The notes: generated by a model from the letters alone, not told the origin. 64,000 bases of DNA from Chryseobacterium taiwanense (GCF_000813825.1 NZ_JWTA01000005.1:186001-250000); one strand, 5' to 3'; positions 1-9,363 are shown, counted from the first letter of the stretch. Translations and numbers: made by a program.

Positions 1-286
1 TGGCATCAATCAAATTTTCTGCCTGAAAAGGACTGTTTCCTTTTACTGAAGAATTGGTAAGTGTAACGGTAAGATTAGGAAAATGGGTAAAGAACGAAAT
101 ATCTAAATCCTGAAAATCTACTTTTGTTTTTACATAGCTTTTAGAAACTTCTTTGATACCACTATTTATCGTATCCTTGAAAAAATAGGGAGAAACATAG
201 AGAATTAGAGCAATGCTGCCTATACTTATTCCCGAAATTTTTAGAATTTTGGATAAACTGGAAACTTTTGTTTTTTCCTTCTTCAT
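1..286 (-). CDS. AsmA-like membrane protein, N-terminal part (cut by window edge)
   Basis: The reading frame opens at the ATG at 286-284 and runs off the left edge without a stop, so only about 95 N-terminal residues are visible. It begins with a short basic stretch (MKKEKTKVSS) followed by a hydrophobic membrane segment at about residues 15-33. After that comes the pattern 'VDFQDLDISFFTHFPNLTVTL', which is characteristic of the N-terminus of Bacteroidota AsmA-family proteins (large inner-membrane-anchored proteins with a periplasmic body, linked to envelope lipid homeostasis). The family call is by resemblance to that opening motif; the diagnostic C-terminal part lies outside the window. Confidence 0.7.
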   Translation of the reverse strand, partial: MKKEKTKVSSLSKILKISGISIGSIALILYVSPYFFKDTINSGIKEVSKSYVKTKVDFQDLDISFFTHFPNLTVTLTNSSVKGNSPFQAENLIDA

Positions 287-393
287 GATGGTGCTTTATA
301 TCAATATACAAAGTAACTGATTAAGACGAGGAAAATAAAATTTTTTCGACTAAGATCAATCATTTATAGATAAAATTATCAATTTTTAAGAAA

Positions 394-423
394 TAAAAAA
401 ACGCTTCGGAATCTTCGAAGCGT
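394..423 (-). terminator. Rho-independent terminator of the GH92 gene
   Basis: An 8-bp perfect stem ACGCTTCG / CGAAGCGT at 401-408 and 416-423 is followed on the minus strand by a run of T. It lies 26 bases beyond the stop codon of the mannosidase gene. Confidence 0.8.
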
Positions 424-448
424 GTTTTATTATTTATCTACAAAATAA

Positions 449-3274
449 TTATTTTACAGAAATCTCATCTACAAAAATATAAGCATCTCCGCCTGCTCCC
501 TGATGCCACTCAGGAAGTTTTCCGAAATGATAAGCTTTTACTTTGATATAACGAGCTTCAGTTGGTAAAACTTCTGCAGAAAGGGCTTTTACCTGAACCT
601 TTTCATCTTTTGGATCAAGGGAATTATTTACTGTTTCCAACAGAACGTAATCTTTACCATTCATTGAAGCATAGTATTCAACTTTTTTCGGCAATAAAAT
701 CCATGCCTTGCTATCCTGAAGAAAGGTAGCCATCAATTGGGTGATTTTCTGAGGAGACTTCATATCGATAATTGCTTCAAAAGTCTGTCCCTGATAGCCT
801 AGCCATTCTCCTTTTCTCCAGTTGGCATCGCCGTTGATTCCGTCAATTAAAGATAATTTTCCGCTTGCAGTATATTGCGGAGTAGGAGTAGCATTCACCG
901 TGATATCCCAGTTATTCGGTCTTCTGTTGAAGTTGGCCGTTACAATTGAGCTTTTTTCACCTTTTCTTTCTGCATATGCTGAAACTTGTGTTGTTTTTGT
1001 AATCGTAAACGGTCCGTTGTATGCTTTGAAGGTCTTTCTGACGTTTGCATCCCCTTCATCCATGGTCATATAATAAATTTTATCATCAGGATTCAAAGCT
1101 GTGATTTCAACCTTGGTATTAAGATCAAAAATTCTTTCTGCAGCGATAACTGGAGTGGCTGTCAACTCATCGTATTTGTAATCTTTGAAAGATTTTGCAT
1201 TTTCAAAACCAAGTTTCTTAAGCTCGTCTTTACTTGTATTTTTTGTGATGGTTCTTGTGGTTCCGTCCTCCAAATGAATTTTAACCTCATCAAAATAAGG
1301 TTTTGTTGTCTGCCATTCCGGTAATCCGGGAGTTACAGAATAAATTCCCATTGAACTCAAAATATACCAAGCACTCATCTGTCCGCAATCTTCATTTCCG
1401 ATCAATCCATCCGGAGCATTTTTGTAATAGTTATCAAGAATGTATTTGATTTTTGCATCCGTTTTCTCAGGCTTTCCTACATAATTATAAAGATAGGCAA
1501 TGTGGTGACTTGGCTCGTTTCCTTGAGCGTACTGTCCGATCAAACCTGTGATATCGACTTGTTCTCTACCTGTTGTTTTGTCAGGAGCTGAGAAAATAGC
1601 ATCGATAAATTGTTCAAATTTTTCCTTTCCTCCGTGAGCAGCAATTAATCCCGGAATATCCTGTTGAACGGAGTAGGAGTAGTGCCAAGAATTTCCCTCT
1701 GTGTAATTGTTATTCACCTCTCTCGGCTCAAATGGTTCATACCAGTTTCCATTTTTTCTGGGCTGCATGAATCCGTTCTTTGGATTGTATAGATTTTTCC
1801 AGTTTTGAGAACGTTTCATGAAATATTGGTAATCCTCTTTTTTACCTAGAATTTTAGCCATCTGAGCGATACACCAGTCGTCATAAGCATATTCTACTGT
1901 TTTAGAAACACTTTCGTGCTCATCGTCAATAGCGATATAATTGTTGTGTTTGTAAGCATTTAATCCAAAAATATCCAGCATAGCCGAATTTTTAGAGGCC
2001 TGGAATGCTTTTTCATAATCAAAGCCTGTAATCCCTTTAGCCATTGCGTCTGCAATTACAGAAACTGAGTGGTAGCCGATCATACATTCGGTTTCGTTGG
2101 AAGCCAGTTCCCAAACCGGAAGTTTTCCGCCTTGTTCGTATTGTTTAATGAAGGTATTAATGAAATCCGCCGTTCTTTTTCTGTCGATTAAAGACATCAA
2201 AGGATGCGCTCCTCTGAAGGTATCCCAAAGAGAGAAAACAGAGTAGTAGTTGAAATCTTTAGCATAGTACAGCTTGTTGTCTCTCCCTCTGTATTGCCCA
2301 TCTACATCCATATTGATGTTGGGTTGGGTAAAGACATGGTACATTGCCGTATAGAAAACAGAAAGTTTATCTTTATCGTCAGATTTTACTTCAATTTTTG
2401 ATAATTCTTTGTCCCAATCTGCAACCGCTTGCTTTTGAATAGCATCAAAATCGTTGGATTTTCCTTCAGCCAACATATTTTTTACTGCCCCTTCATAGCC
2501 CGTTGGAGAAATTGAAACCTTTAAGCTGATTTTTTCTCCTTTTTTTACGGAAGTTGAAAAAGCTAAAGCTAATTTATTACCATTAAATGAAATTTTCTTT
2601 TTACCTCCACTAATTCCTTCAATTTTTTCACCGGTTAAAAATTCTTTTGAAATTTTTAATGGTTTTGAAAACTCGATTCTTGCATAAATGTACTGATTGG
2701 TTGCCCAAGCTTCACTTCTACGAAAAACTTCGATGGTTTTGTCGTCGATGATCTTTACTTCACCTTCTAGTAGTTTATCTCTGTGATTCAGGTCTAAAAT
2801 AATATTAGCATCTCCTGCATTGTTGAATGTATATTCGTGATAGCCGACTCTTTTTGTTGAGGTTAAACGAACATCAATATTATGTTTATCTAATTTAACA
2901 GAGTAAAATCCTGCGGTTGCTTTTTCGTTTTTATGGGAAAATTTTGATGAATAATCTTTGCTATTCAGACTTGGTTTCCCCATGGTAGGCATCAGCATAA
3001 TGTCTCCGTAATCGGAAACTCCGGTTCCGTTGAGGTGAGTGTGAGAAAATCCGTAGATCACAGAGTCGGAGTAGTGATAACCGCTGCATCCGTCCCAGCT
3101 TCCGTCAATTCGTGTATCGGGAGAAAGTTGTACCATTCCGAAAGGAACTATGGCTCCGGGAAATGTATGTCCATGACCGCCTGTTCCGATGAAAGGATTT
3201 ACATATTGCGAATAATTTTGTGCAAACAAATTATGGGCTGCCAATCCTAAAAGAACGAATATTACTTTTTTCAT
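449..3274 (-). CDS. GH92 family alpha-mannosidase, secreted
   Basis: A 941-residue exported glycoside hydrolase of family GH92, known for calcium-dependent exo-acting alpha-mannosidases. A signal peptide (residues 1-18, ending LFAQ) is followed by the family's hallmark opening GTGGHGHTFPGA and PFGMVQLSPDT. The central (alpha/alpha)6 part contains TEGNSWHYSYSVQQD, where the catalytic-acid Glu is expected, and the late NEDCGQMSAWY motif carries the Asp of the general-base region. About 140 C-terminal residues (ITQLMATFLQD through VDEISVK) look like an F5/8-type carbohydrate-binding domain. No T9SS sorting domain is visible, so a periplasmic or outer-membrane location is more likely than secretion by T9SS. 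Monocistronic, with its own terminator. Linkage specificity cannot be told from sequence. Confidence 0.93.
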   Translation of the reverse strand: MKKVIFVLLGLAAHNLFAQNYSQYVNPFIGTGGHGHTFPGAIVPFGMVQLSPDTRIDGSWDGCSGYHYSDSVIYGFSHTHLNGTGVSDYGDIMLMPTMGKPSLNSKDYSSKFSHKNEKATAGFYSVKLDKHNIDVRLTSTKRVGYHEYTFNNAGDANIILDLNHRDKLLEGEVKIIDDKTIEVFRRSEAWATNQYIYARIEFSKPLKISKEFLTGEKIEGISGGKKKISFNGNKLALAFSTSVKKGEKISLKVSISPTGYEGAVKNMLAEGKSNDFDAIQKQAVADWDKELSKIEVKSDDKDKLSVFYTAMYHVFTQPNINMDVDGQYRGRDNKLYYAKDFNYYSVFSLWDTFRGAHPLMSLIDRKRTADFINTFIKQYEQGGKLPVWELASNETECMIGYHSVSVIADAMAKGITGFDYEKAFQASKNSAMLDIFGLNAYKHNNYIAIDDEHESVSKTVEYAYDDWCIAQMAKILGKKEDYQYFMKRSQNWKNLYNPKNGFMQPRKNGNWYEPFEPREVNNNYTEGNSWHYSYSVQQDIPGLIAAHGGKEKFEQFIDAIFSAPDKTTGREQVDITGLIGQYAQGNEPSHHIAYLYNYVGKPEKTDAKIKYILDNYYKNAPDGLIGNEDCGQMSAWYILSSMGIYSVTPGLPEWQTTKPYFDEVKIHLEDGTTRTITKNTSKDELKKLGFENAKSFKDYKYDELTATPVIAAERIFDLNTKVEITALNPDDKIYYMTMDEGDANVRKTFKAYNGPFTITKTTQVSAYAERKGEKSSIVTANFNRRPNNWDITVNATPTPQYTASGKLSLIDGINGDANWRKGEWLGYQGQTFEAIIDMKSPQKITQLMATFLQDSKAWILLPKKVEYYASMNGKDYVLLETVNNSLDPKDEKVQVKALSAEVLPTEARYIKVKAYHFGKLPEWHQGAGGDAYIFVDEISVK

Positions 3275-3378
3275 TCAGTTTTCAGTTTAAAAATTCCCCT
3301 AAAGTACTACAAAATTTTGTTCTGCAAAAGAATTTATCTATCAGTAAGTTTACTTATTCTAAATAGGTAAAATTTCCG

Positions 3379-3386
3379 TAAATTTG
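3379..3386 (+). promoter_or_regulatory. -7 promoter element upstream of mrp
   Basis: TAAATTTG matches the Bacteroidota -7 consensus TAnnTTTG and sits 18 bases before the mrp start codon. No clear -33 TTG is seen at the right distance. Confidence 0.5.
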
Positions 3387-3404
3387 TGGACAATTTATTT
3401 TTTT

Positions 3405-4508
3405 ATGTTGACTAAAGAAAAGGTACAAAATTTCCTTAAAGAGATAGAAGTAGAAGACTTGGTGAATAACCTTCAGATCATGGGTACAGAAGTGTATATT
3501 GATATGACTGCTCATTCACCGGCAATGCACGAAAAAAAGAAACTGGAAGCTGCGATGAAGCAGGCTTTTGCCAGTGAATTTGGAGAAGAGATTAATTTAA
3601 AACTTAAGATAGTTTCACCGGAACCAAGCGAAATTCAGCAAAGTCAGATCAAAGGGAAGCAAATCCCGGGAATCAAAAATATCATTGCTATTGCTTCCGG
3701 AAAAGGTGGAGTAGGAAAGTCTACGGTTTCTGCCAATATCGCAGTGACTTTAGCAAAAATGGGCTTTAAAGTAGGTTTGCTGGATGCAGATATTTATGGT
3801 CCTTCAGTTCCTACCATGTTTGATACAGAAGGTGAAAAACCAGTTACGGTAGAAGTTGACGGGAAAAGTCTAATGAAACCGATTGAAAATTACGGTGTGA
3901 AAATGCTTTCTATCGGATATTTCTCAGGTGCGAATCAGGCGGTAGTATGGAGAGGTCCAATGGCTTCAAAAGCTTTGAACCAGATGATCAGAGATGCAGC
4001 TTGGGGAGAACTGGACTTTTTATTAATCGACCTTCCTCCGGGAACAGGTGATATTCATTTATCAATCATTCAGGAAGTTCCGGTAACAGGAGCGGTAATT
4101 GTAAGTACGCCTCAACACGTTGCTTTAGCGGACGTTAGAAAAGGGATTGCGATGTTCCAGATGGAAAGTATCAATATTCCGGTACTTGGATTGGTAGAAA
4201 ACATGGCTTATTTCACTCCGGAAGAATTACCTGAAAATAAATATTATATCTTTGGAAACCAAGGCGCGCAATATTTGGCAGATGATCTTGGAATTCCTGT
4301 ATTAGGAGAAATTCCTTTGATTCAGAGCATCAGAGAAGCGGGAGATGTAGGAAGACCTGCAGCATTACAGGAAAATTCTAAAATTTCTGAAATCTACACA
4401 GGTACTGTACAGAAAATGATAGAAAGTCTTGTGGAAAGAAATAAAAATCTTCCTCCGACTGAGGCAGTGAAAATTACGACAATGGCGGGTTGCTCACCTA
4501 AAAAATAA
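3405..4508 (+). CDS. mrp: Mrp/NBP35 family Fe-S cluster carrier ATPase
   Basis: A 367-residue P-loop ATPase of the Mrp/ApbC/NBP35 family, which binds and transfers iron-sulfur clusters. An N-terminal MIP18-like (DUF59) segment of about 90 residues precedes the ATPase domain. The deviant Walker A GKGGVGKST, the LLDADIYGPSVP switch and the DLPPGTGD Walker B are all present. The frame stays open upstream to a TTG at 3384, but ATG 3405 (MLTKEKVQ) fits family N-termini and lies after the -7 promoter element, so it is preferred. The NifU-like gene follows after 17 bases, which supports a joint role in Fe-S cluster biogenesis. No CxxC near the C-terminus is visible apart from the single Cys in AGCSPKK. 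Confidence 0.93.
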   Translation: MLTKEKVQNFLKEIEVEDLVNNLQIMGTEVYIDMTAHSPAMHEKKKLEAAMKQAFASEFGEEINLKLKIVSPEPSEIQQSQIKGKQIPGIKNIIAIASGKGGVGKSTVSANIAVTLAKMGFKVGLLDADIYGPSVPTMFDTEGEKPVTVEVDGKSLMKPIENYGVKMLSIGYFSGANQAVVWRGPMASKALNQMIRDAAWGELDFLLIDLPPGTGDIHLSIIQEVPVTGAVIVSTPQHVALADVRKGIAMFQMESINIPVLGLVENMAYFTPEELPENKYYIFGNQGAQYLADDLGIPVLGEIPLIQSIREAGDVGRPAALQENSKISEIYTGTVQKMIESLVERNKNLPPTEAVKITTMAGCSPKK

Positions 4509-4525
4509 GAAAACCAAACCCAAAT

Positions 4526-4774
4526 ATGGAGATAAATACAACACACGAAGAGACTGTAACCAGAGTAATGGAAGCGTTGGAAAGCATTCGTCCGTTCCTT
4601 AATAAAGACGGAGGAGATATTGAGCTTATCGATGTAAAGGAAAATACAGTATATGTAAAACTTTTAGGAAACTGTTCAGGGTGTTCTCTTAATTTCTCAA
4701 CTTTGAAATTAGGCGTTGAAAATACCATTAAACAACACGCTCCTGAAATTGAAAAGGTAGTGAATGTAGAGTAA
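4526..4774 (+). CDS. NifU-like C-terminal domain protein
   Basis: An 82-residue stand-alone NifU C-terminal (Nfu) domain, a scaffold or carrier of a [4Fe-4S] cluster bound by the CxxC in LLGNCSGCSLNFSTLK. Length and the LNKDGGDIELIDV motif are typical of single-domain Nfu proteins. It follows mrp with a 17-base gap and is ended by a strong terminator, so the two form an Fe-S maturation operon. Confidence 0.92.
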   Translation: MEINTTHEETVTRVMEALESIRPFLNKDGGDIELIDVKENTVYVKLLGNCSGCSLNFSTLKLGVENTIKQHAPEIEKVVNVE

Positions 4775-4796
4775 AAAATAAGACGATATATTTTTT

Positions 4797-4830
4797 AAGA
4801 CAGACTTTTGGGTCTGTCTTTTTTTATTTT
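4797..4830 (+). terminator. Terminator of the mrp-nifU operon
   Basis: The stem AAGACAGAC / GTCTGTCTT with a short TTTTGG loop is followed by a seven-T run. Confidence 0.9.
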
Positions 4831-4975
4831 AAAACAAGCACAAATTAACTAAAAGTTAAGAAAAAGAATTTATTTCAAAAAATAAGAGGTAAATTATATT
4901 TAGAATATTATATTCGCATTATTAATTCAATATATGATGAAAAAATAAATTTTAATACCGTTAGATTTATAAAAT

Positions 4976-5092
4976 ATGGAGCAAATAATAAATGAATTCA
5001 GTTTAAGTTTATTTATTTTACAAATTTTGGCTATTATTTTTCTAATTATAATAGTATATCTTATTTACAAAGTTTATAAGAAAATAAAATAA
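4976..5092 (+). CDS. Small single-span membrane protein (38 aa)
   Basis: A 39-codon ORF with an ATG at 4976 and TAA at 5090-5092 encodes a peptide with an acidic start (MEQIINEF), one uninterrupted hydrophobic segment (about residues 10-29, rich in I and L) and a basic tail (YKVYKKIK). This topology is typical of genuine small membrane proteins. The stop codon abuts a strong hairpin terminator, which further supports a real transcription unit. The function is unknown, and no homologue is claimed. Confidence 0.55.
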   Translation: MEQIINEFSLSLFILQILAIIFLIIIVYLIYKVYKKIK

Positions 5093-5118
5093 ACCGCAGA
5101 AAATTTCTGCGGTTTTTA
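5091..5118. terminator. Bidirectional terminator between the small ORF and the choice-of-anchor gene
   Basis: The near-perfect inverted repeat AACCGCAGAAA / TTTCTGCGGTT has a T-run downstream on the plus strand and a T-rich tract on the minus strand. It lies between two convergent genes. Confidence 0.85.
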
Positions 5119-5165
5119 TTTATCCACTTAATAAAGTAAGTTCACAGCATTCAATTAAAGATATT

Positions 5166-8100
5166 CTACTTTACAATTACTCTCTTCACTTCACCTTCTG
5201 AAGTTTTAATTAAATACACTCCGGTATTCAATTTAGATGTATCGATGGTCAAAGCTTTTTTCTCTTTTCCAAGTAGCTTTCCGGACATATCATATAATTC
5301 ATAATCCTGAACTCTGTTGAAATACAATGTATTTCCTTTAGTTACCGGATTCGGGAATACATTGAACGTTGCTTTCTCAATTTTTGTTTCTCCAGTTGCC
5401 AATGTTGCAGAATTGATTTCATACATCGATAATGTACCACTGATCTCATTGGCAATGATTACATAGCCTTTTCCTGTAGTCGTATTTTCAGGGGCAATAT
5501 AGATGATTCCTTCAGGGCCATTGTCTCCGCCATACGCTGAAGTCGTTCGGGAATGTTTGTAGTCTGTGAAAGTAGGATTACTCGGATCTGTAACGTTATA
5601 AACCATTACACCGCCAGTTCTTTCCAATGTGATGAAAGCATACGTTTGACCTCCAATCGTTCCCAAAGCTACACCTTCCGGTTCCGGACCTTTTGCACGG
5701 CTTCGGGTTTTAGTTCCGTTGGCTTCATTGTCGGCATTGAAGATCAATGGATGACTGGCAGCAATATATCTTTCAAATCTGTCGCCACTGTCATAAACGA
5801 TCTGTTTCGTATCTGTATTGAAAATGGAAAACGAACGTGCTCCCAATGCTGCGATTTCTTCAAAGTCGGTATCTCCGTCCGTATTTCCTGTTGCATTAGA
5901 CACTCTGAATCTTCCCAAATTATAAGAAGCTTTTAAAATAGAAGACTGAGGGAAAAGTGTTGCATCCATAGCGTACTCATTGGCACCTACTGTTGTTCTT
6001 TCACTGAATCCTGAAAGATCCTTTTCATCACCCTCGTTTGCTGTTACAAGATAATTGGTACTTCCTACTTTAAAGTTTTGAACCCCATCCGGCATATAAT
6101 AGGCTTTTACAGGCCAGTTTGCAATTAAAACTTCACCATTATTATCTGATGCATCAAAACCGTTTCCAGGAAGGTTCATATCTTTTTTACCTAATCCCCA
6201 AATGCTGGTAATTGTTTTTGTCGCTAAATTGATCTCTGCAATGGCATTATTTTCCTGAAGGGTAACCCAAGCTTTCTGGCTGTCAGAACTTACAGTCACA
6301 TATTCCGGTTCCAGATCCTGAGAAAGTGTATTGTTGGTTCTTACTTTTCTTAGTCCGGTTGCTGTTAAAGCTGCCACCTGAGAATCAAAAGCATTGAAGT
6401 TAAGCGTTGTTACATTAGTCTGAGTAAGGTTGTTGATTCCTCCTGAGATATCAATAATACTTATAGAACCTTCAGGATCTACAGTGTAAGCATCATTAGG
6501 TTCACCTTCGTTAGCAGTAATTACTTTTGTTCCGTCAGGCGAGAAAGTAATCATATCCGGTAAAGCGCCTACAGTCACCTGCTTTAAAAAGGTTCCGTTA
6601 ATATCAAAAAATACCACAGAGCCATTTAGTTGCGGGTTGGTATTTGGAGAAGCGGCAGCAATGATTCCATTTTTCACGGCAATACTTGTGATACCACCGT
6701 AAGGAGCCATATTAATTGTACTTACAACACTAGGTGTTGTTGGAGTACTGAAATTAATAATATCAAAAACATCAGTAATTGAACTAATGGTAAATAATCT
6801 TTGGGAAGTCGGATCATGAACTACAATTTCCGTAGAACTATTGTTTGTTCCTGAAGGGTCAAAACTTCCTATATAATTTAATGAAATTTGATTGGAAGGA
6901 ACGGGTGCCGGTTTATCATTATCCACAATATAGATTGTAGCATTATTGTCACCAGAAATCGTCGCGCCGACAGGATTTTCAAGACTTACCACAAAATATT
7001 CAGCCTGTTGTTCTTCTAATGTATCATCAATGATTGGAATGTTTACCGTGTAGCTTGTCATTGATGGAGTTAAAGTAATCGTTTGATTGGCTAACGTAAA
7101 ATCACTGTTATTTGCGGTGCTGAACGGTGTCGGTTTTACAACTAAATTAACGGTTGAAGCTGAAGGATTGGTCACATTAATCTTAAATGCTAAAGTCCCT
7201 GCATTTTCATTTACTTTAATAAAGTTTTTATCTAAAGAAATTGAAGTTCCAGCTGTTGTAAACGTTGTTGAAGTTGATGTCGTCACAGCATTATCACTTG
7301 TATCTTCTACCATATTCGGTTTTAAAGCCAAATAATAAGTCTGGTTAGGAACTAATCCTGAAGTAGGGATTACTGTGATCTTGTTGTTAGAAAAAGTAGT
7401 GGTGAAGGGAACTTGTGTACCTGAAGCATTTCCAAGACGGAAATCTACAAGCGTTTGTGCATTAGAATCGTTGATCGTTGAGTTGTCTGTTAACCGTACA
7501 TTTTCATTAAAAGTGATGGTAGGGTTTACAGTAGTAGAAGCATTATTTGTGTTGTTTGTAGGAAGATAAGCTACGGTGGGTGGGGTGGTGTCAGCTCCGC
7601 TTACCGCTGTAGCATCTACTGTGAAGTTATCAAAACGGTTGTTTCCTACCGTTCCTCCTGCTCCTGCAGCAAATTCAACTTTAAGTTTGAAATTAGGGTT
7701 GTTGGCAACTCCTGTAATTGCAGAAAAATCAAATGTAATTAACTGAGGGTTTGCATCCAGCGGAGAAACCGTTTGGTACGGTAAAAACGTCGTTCCGTCA
7801 ATCGAATAGCTCCAGGTTTGAGTTCCTGCTCCCGAACCGGATCTTCTTGTTGTGAATTTTACAACTACATTATTGTATCCTGTTGTTGGTAGATTGAATT
7901 GTAAATTACCTCCAATGGGAATATTATATCTTAAATGGGTTCCTGAAGCATCTCCGTTTCTGGCATTTAAATTGTCAACGTTGAAATTTTGTCCTGTTCC
8001 CCCTGCGAAATCGATTTCAGTAGTTCCGCCTACAAATACAGCCATTGAACCTCCAATTAATGTAGAAGTCGGTGCAGTGATGGTGGCAGCAGAAGTATTG

Positions 8101-8204
8101 TTATTAAAATTCCAGTAGTGAATAAGAGAGGTCTGTCCGAAAAGATTTCCCTGAAGAAAAAATGCGGCAATTACAGAACCTTTTAACAAGTAGTTATTAA
8201 TCAT
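5166..8204 (-). CDS. Choice-of-anchor I family protein with Calx-beta domain and T9SS sorting domain
   Basis: A 1012-residue secreted modular protein. After a signal peptide (ending NLFGQ) there is a beta-rich domain starting LIHYWNFNNN (residues 25-200), then an Ig-like Big_5-type domain (DTTPPTVAYLPTN..., about 205-320) with the 'FNENVRL' motif. A Calx-beta-like domain follows (ISLDKNFIKVNENAGTLAFKI, about 322-430). The long choice-of-anchor I region comes next, beta-propeller-like and related to phytase/esterase-like proteins, with VITANEGEPNDAY and LVTANEGDEKD. The C-terminal 75 residues (NVFPNPV..., ending VKRVIVK) are a type A T9SS sorting signal, so the protein is probably exported to the cell surface or medium. 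Substrate and activity are unknown. Not in an operon. Confidence 0.88.
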   Translation of the reverse strand: MINNYLLKGSVIAAFFLQGNLFGQTSLIHYWNFNNNTSAATITAPTSTLIGGSMAVFVGGTTEIDFAGGTGQNFNVDNLNARNGDASGTHLRYNIPIGGNLQFNLPTTGYNNVVVKFTTRRSGSGAGTQTWSYSIDGTTFLPYQTVSPLDANPQLITFDFSAITGVANNPNFKLKVEFAAGAGGTVGNNRFDNFTVDATAVSGADTTPPTVAYLPTNNTNNASTTVNPTITFNENVRLTDNSTINDSNAQTLVDFRLGNASGTQVPFTTTFSNNKITVIPTSGLVPNQTYYLALKPNMVEDTSDNAVTTSTSTTFTTAGTSISLDKNFIKVNENAGTLAFKINVTNPSASTVNLVVKPTPFSTANNSDFTLANQTITLTPSMTSYTVNIPIIDDTLEEQQAEYFVVSLENPVGATISGDNNATIYIVDNDKPAPVPSNQISLNYIGSFDPSGTNNSSTEIVVHDPTSQRLFTISSITDVFDIINFSTPTTPSVVSTINMAPYGGITSIAVKNGIIAAASPNTNPQLNGSVVFFDINGTFLKQVTVGALPDMITFSPDGTKVITANEGEPNDAYTVDPEGSISIIDISGGINNLTQTNVTTLNFNAFDSQVAALTATGLRKVRTNNTLSQDLEPEYVTVSSDSQKAWVTLQENNAIAEINLATKTITSIWGLGKKDMNLPGNGFDASDNNGEVLIANWPVKAYYMPDGVQNFKVGSTNYLVTANEGDEKDLSGFSERTTVGANEYAMDATLFPQSSILKASYNLGRFRVSNATGNTDGDTDFEEIAALGARSFSIFNTDTKQIVYDSGDRFERYIAASHPLIFNADNEANGTKTRSRAKGPEPEGVALGTIGGQTYAFITLERTGGVMVYNVTDPSNPTFTDYKHSRTTSAYGGDNGPEGIIYIAPENTTTGKGYVIIANEISGTLSMYEINSATLATGETKIEKATFNVFPNPVTKGNTLYFNRVQDYELYDMSGKLLGKEKKALTIDTSKLNTGVYLIKTSEGEVKRVIVK

Positions 8205-8385
8205 TTTTACTTATATTAAGTTTATGCAAAAATGAAGTTTCTACTTTGCAAACATTTTAAGGTAATTTTAATAAATGTTTAATAAATAGGTAATTGTAGT
8301 GGGCGAAAAGTAGTGGTAATAAGATCACAAGAAAGATAAACATACCCGTAGAGATAGTATGATATAATATAGGGAAATAATTGTA

Positions 8386-8538
8386 CTACTTTACTGTTTG
8401 TCCTGATGGAGTAAGGCTTTTGGTTACAGGCTGCTGTCCTCCCAATGGATGCTTCTGCATGAAAAAAAAGCCTGAAATAGCCGTCAGAACAAGTAATACA
8501 AAGATAACCAGGAAAATTCTTTTTAACATATCTTTCAT
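8386..8538 (-). CDS. Small coupled membrane-anchored protein (50 aa), unknown
   Basis: A 51-codon ORF begins with the ATG at 8538-8536, which overlaps the TGA of the upstream SDR-like gene in an ATGA arrangement, so translation is probably coupled. It has a basic start (MKDMLKR), one membrane segment (IFLVIFVLLVLTAISGFFF) and a short polar tail (MQKHPLGGQQPVTKSLTPSG...). The hydrophobic segment, the overlap and the same-strand arrangement support a real gene. No function is assigned; it could be an N-terminal remnant of a longer anchored enzyme. Confidence 0.5.
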   Translation of the reverse strand: MKDMLKRIFLVIFVLLVLTAISGFFFMQKHPLGGQQPVTKSLTPSGQTVK

Positions 8539-9188
8539 ACCGCTAGATTTTTAATGTCTCTAATTTCTAATGTTGAAGTTGGGTATCCTTTTTTTACGGC
8601 ATTGATCATTGCTCTCCCCACTTCGTGTAAAGTTAATGATTTTGACGGTAAAAAAACAGGAAACAACCAAATAAAAGGTTTAAAGAACCATTTTACATTT
8701 TCTTGACCCTCAACAGGTTTCATGAATCCGGGGCGTAAATTGTACGCGGCTTTTAATCCCAGCTTTTTTAAAGCGTTCTCTGTTTTACCTTTTACTCTTG
8801 CCCACATTATTTTTCCGCTTTCTGTACTGTCGGTATGAGCTCCTGAAACATAATTGAAGACCATATTCGGGTTTTGGTTTAAAACTACCTTTGCGAAATG
8901 TAAGGTTACGTCATAAGTCGTTTTAATATATTCTTCTTCACTCATTCCTACACTGCTGATTCCTGCACAGAAGAAAACAGCATCATAGCCTTTCAGATTT
9001 TCGTCATTCATATCGATTGTTAAAAAGTCTGAAACAATGTATTCTTTAAGTTTTGCGTGTTTCTTTCCGGATGGTTTTCTGCTTACGCTTAATATTTCTG
9101 ATATATTGGGGTTTTCAAGACATTCCATTAAAACTCCTTCCCCTACCATTCCTGTTGCTCCCGTTAGAATTATTTTGAGTGTGTCCAT
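8535..9188 (-). CDS. NAD(P)-binding SDR-like (epimerase/oxidoreductase) protein
   Basis: A 217-residue atypical short-chain dehydrogenase/NAD-dependent epimerase-like protein. The Rossmann dinucleotide motif ILTGATGMVGEGV is at residues 7-19, followed by an acidic/basic cofactor-selecting stretch (SRKPSGKK) and a YVSGAHTDSTESGKIMWARVKG segment. The last has SG-A-H in place of the canonical YxxxK, so catalysis is doubtful and a binding role is possible. The cytosolic family is often annotated as NAD-dependent epimerase/dehydratase. It is followed by a small ORF overlapping its stop codon. Confidence 0.8.
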   Translation of the reverse strand: MDTLKIILTGATGMVGEGVLMECLENPNISEILSVSRKPSGKKHAKLKEYIVSDFLTIDMNDENLKGYDAVFFCAGISSVGMSEEEYIKTTYDVTLHFAKVVLNQNPNMVFNYVSGAHTDSTESGKIMWARVKGKTENALKKLGLKAAYNLRPGFMKPVEGQENVKWFFKPFIWLFPVFLPSKSLTLHEVGRAMINAVKKGYPTSTLEIRDIKNLAV

Positions 9189-9279
9189 TTTCGTTGTTTT
9201 TCTTAATGACGTTTACTGATCGGGCTTTACTTTAATTTTTTTAGAAAATTTAATCATTTTTATTTTTGGGAAATTTCCG

Positions 9280-9307
9280 GAGAAGATTTTTCCGTCGTCA
9301 GAATGAC
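9280..9307. repeat. Half copy of the GTCATTCTGA-type palindromic repeat
   Basis: The stretch ending CGTCGTCAGAATGAC resembles the right arm of the complete palindromic repeat at 49842-49917. Only one arm is recognised here, so it may be a decayed copy. Confidence 0.4.
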
Positions 9308-9333
9308 GGTCTTGTGATCGTGTGTAGAAATAA

Positions 9334-9363
9334 AAAACCAGTCAAAAAAAATGACTGGTTTTA
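9334..9363 (-). terminator. Terminator of the ppk1-ppx unit
   Basis: An 11-bp perfect stem AAAACCAGTCA / TGACTGGTTTT (9334-9344 and 9352-9362) with a seven-base loop lies just after the ppx stop codon. The minus strand gives a T-rich 3' side. Confidence 0.8.

Noticed and set aside
822..1324. Plus-strand ORFs within the GH92 gene
   Set aside because: Antisense to a clear GH92 coding frame with conserved motifs.
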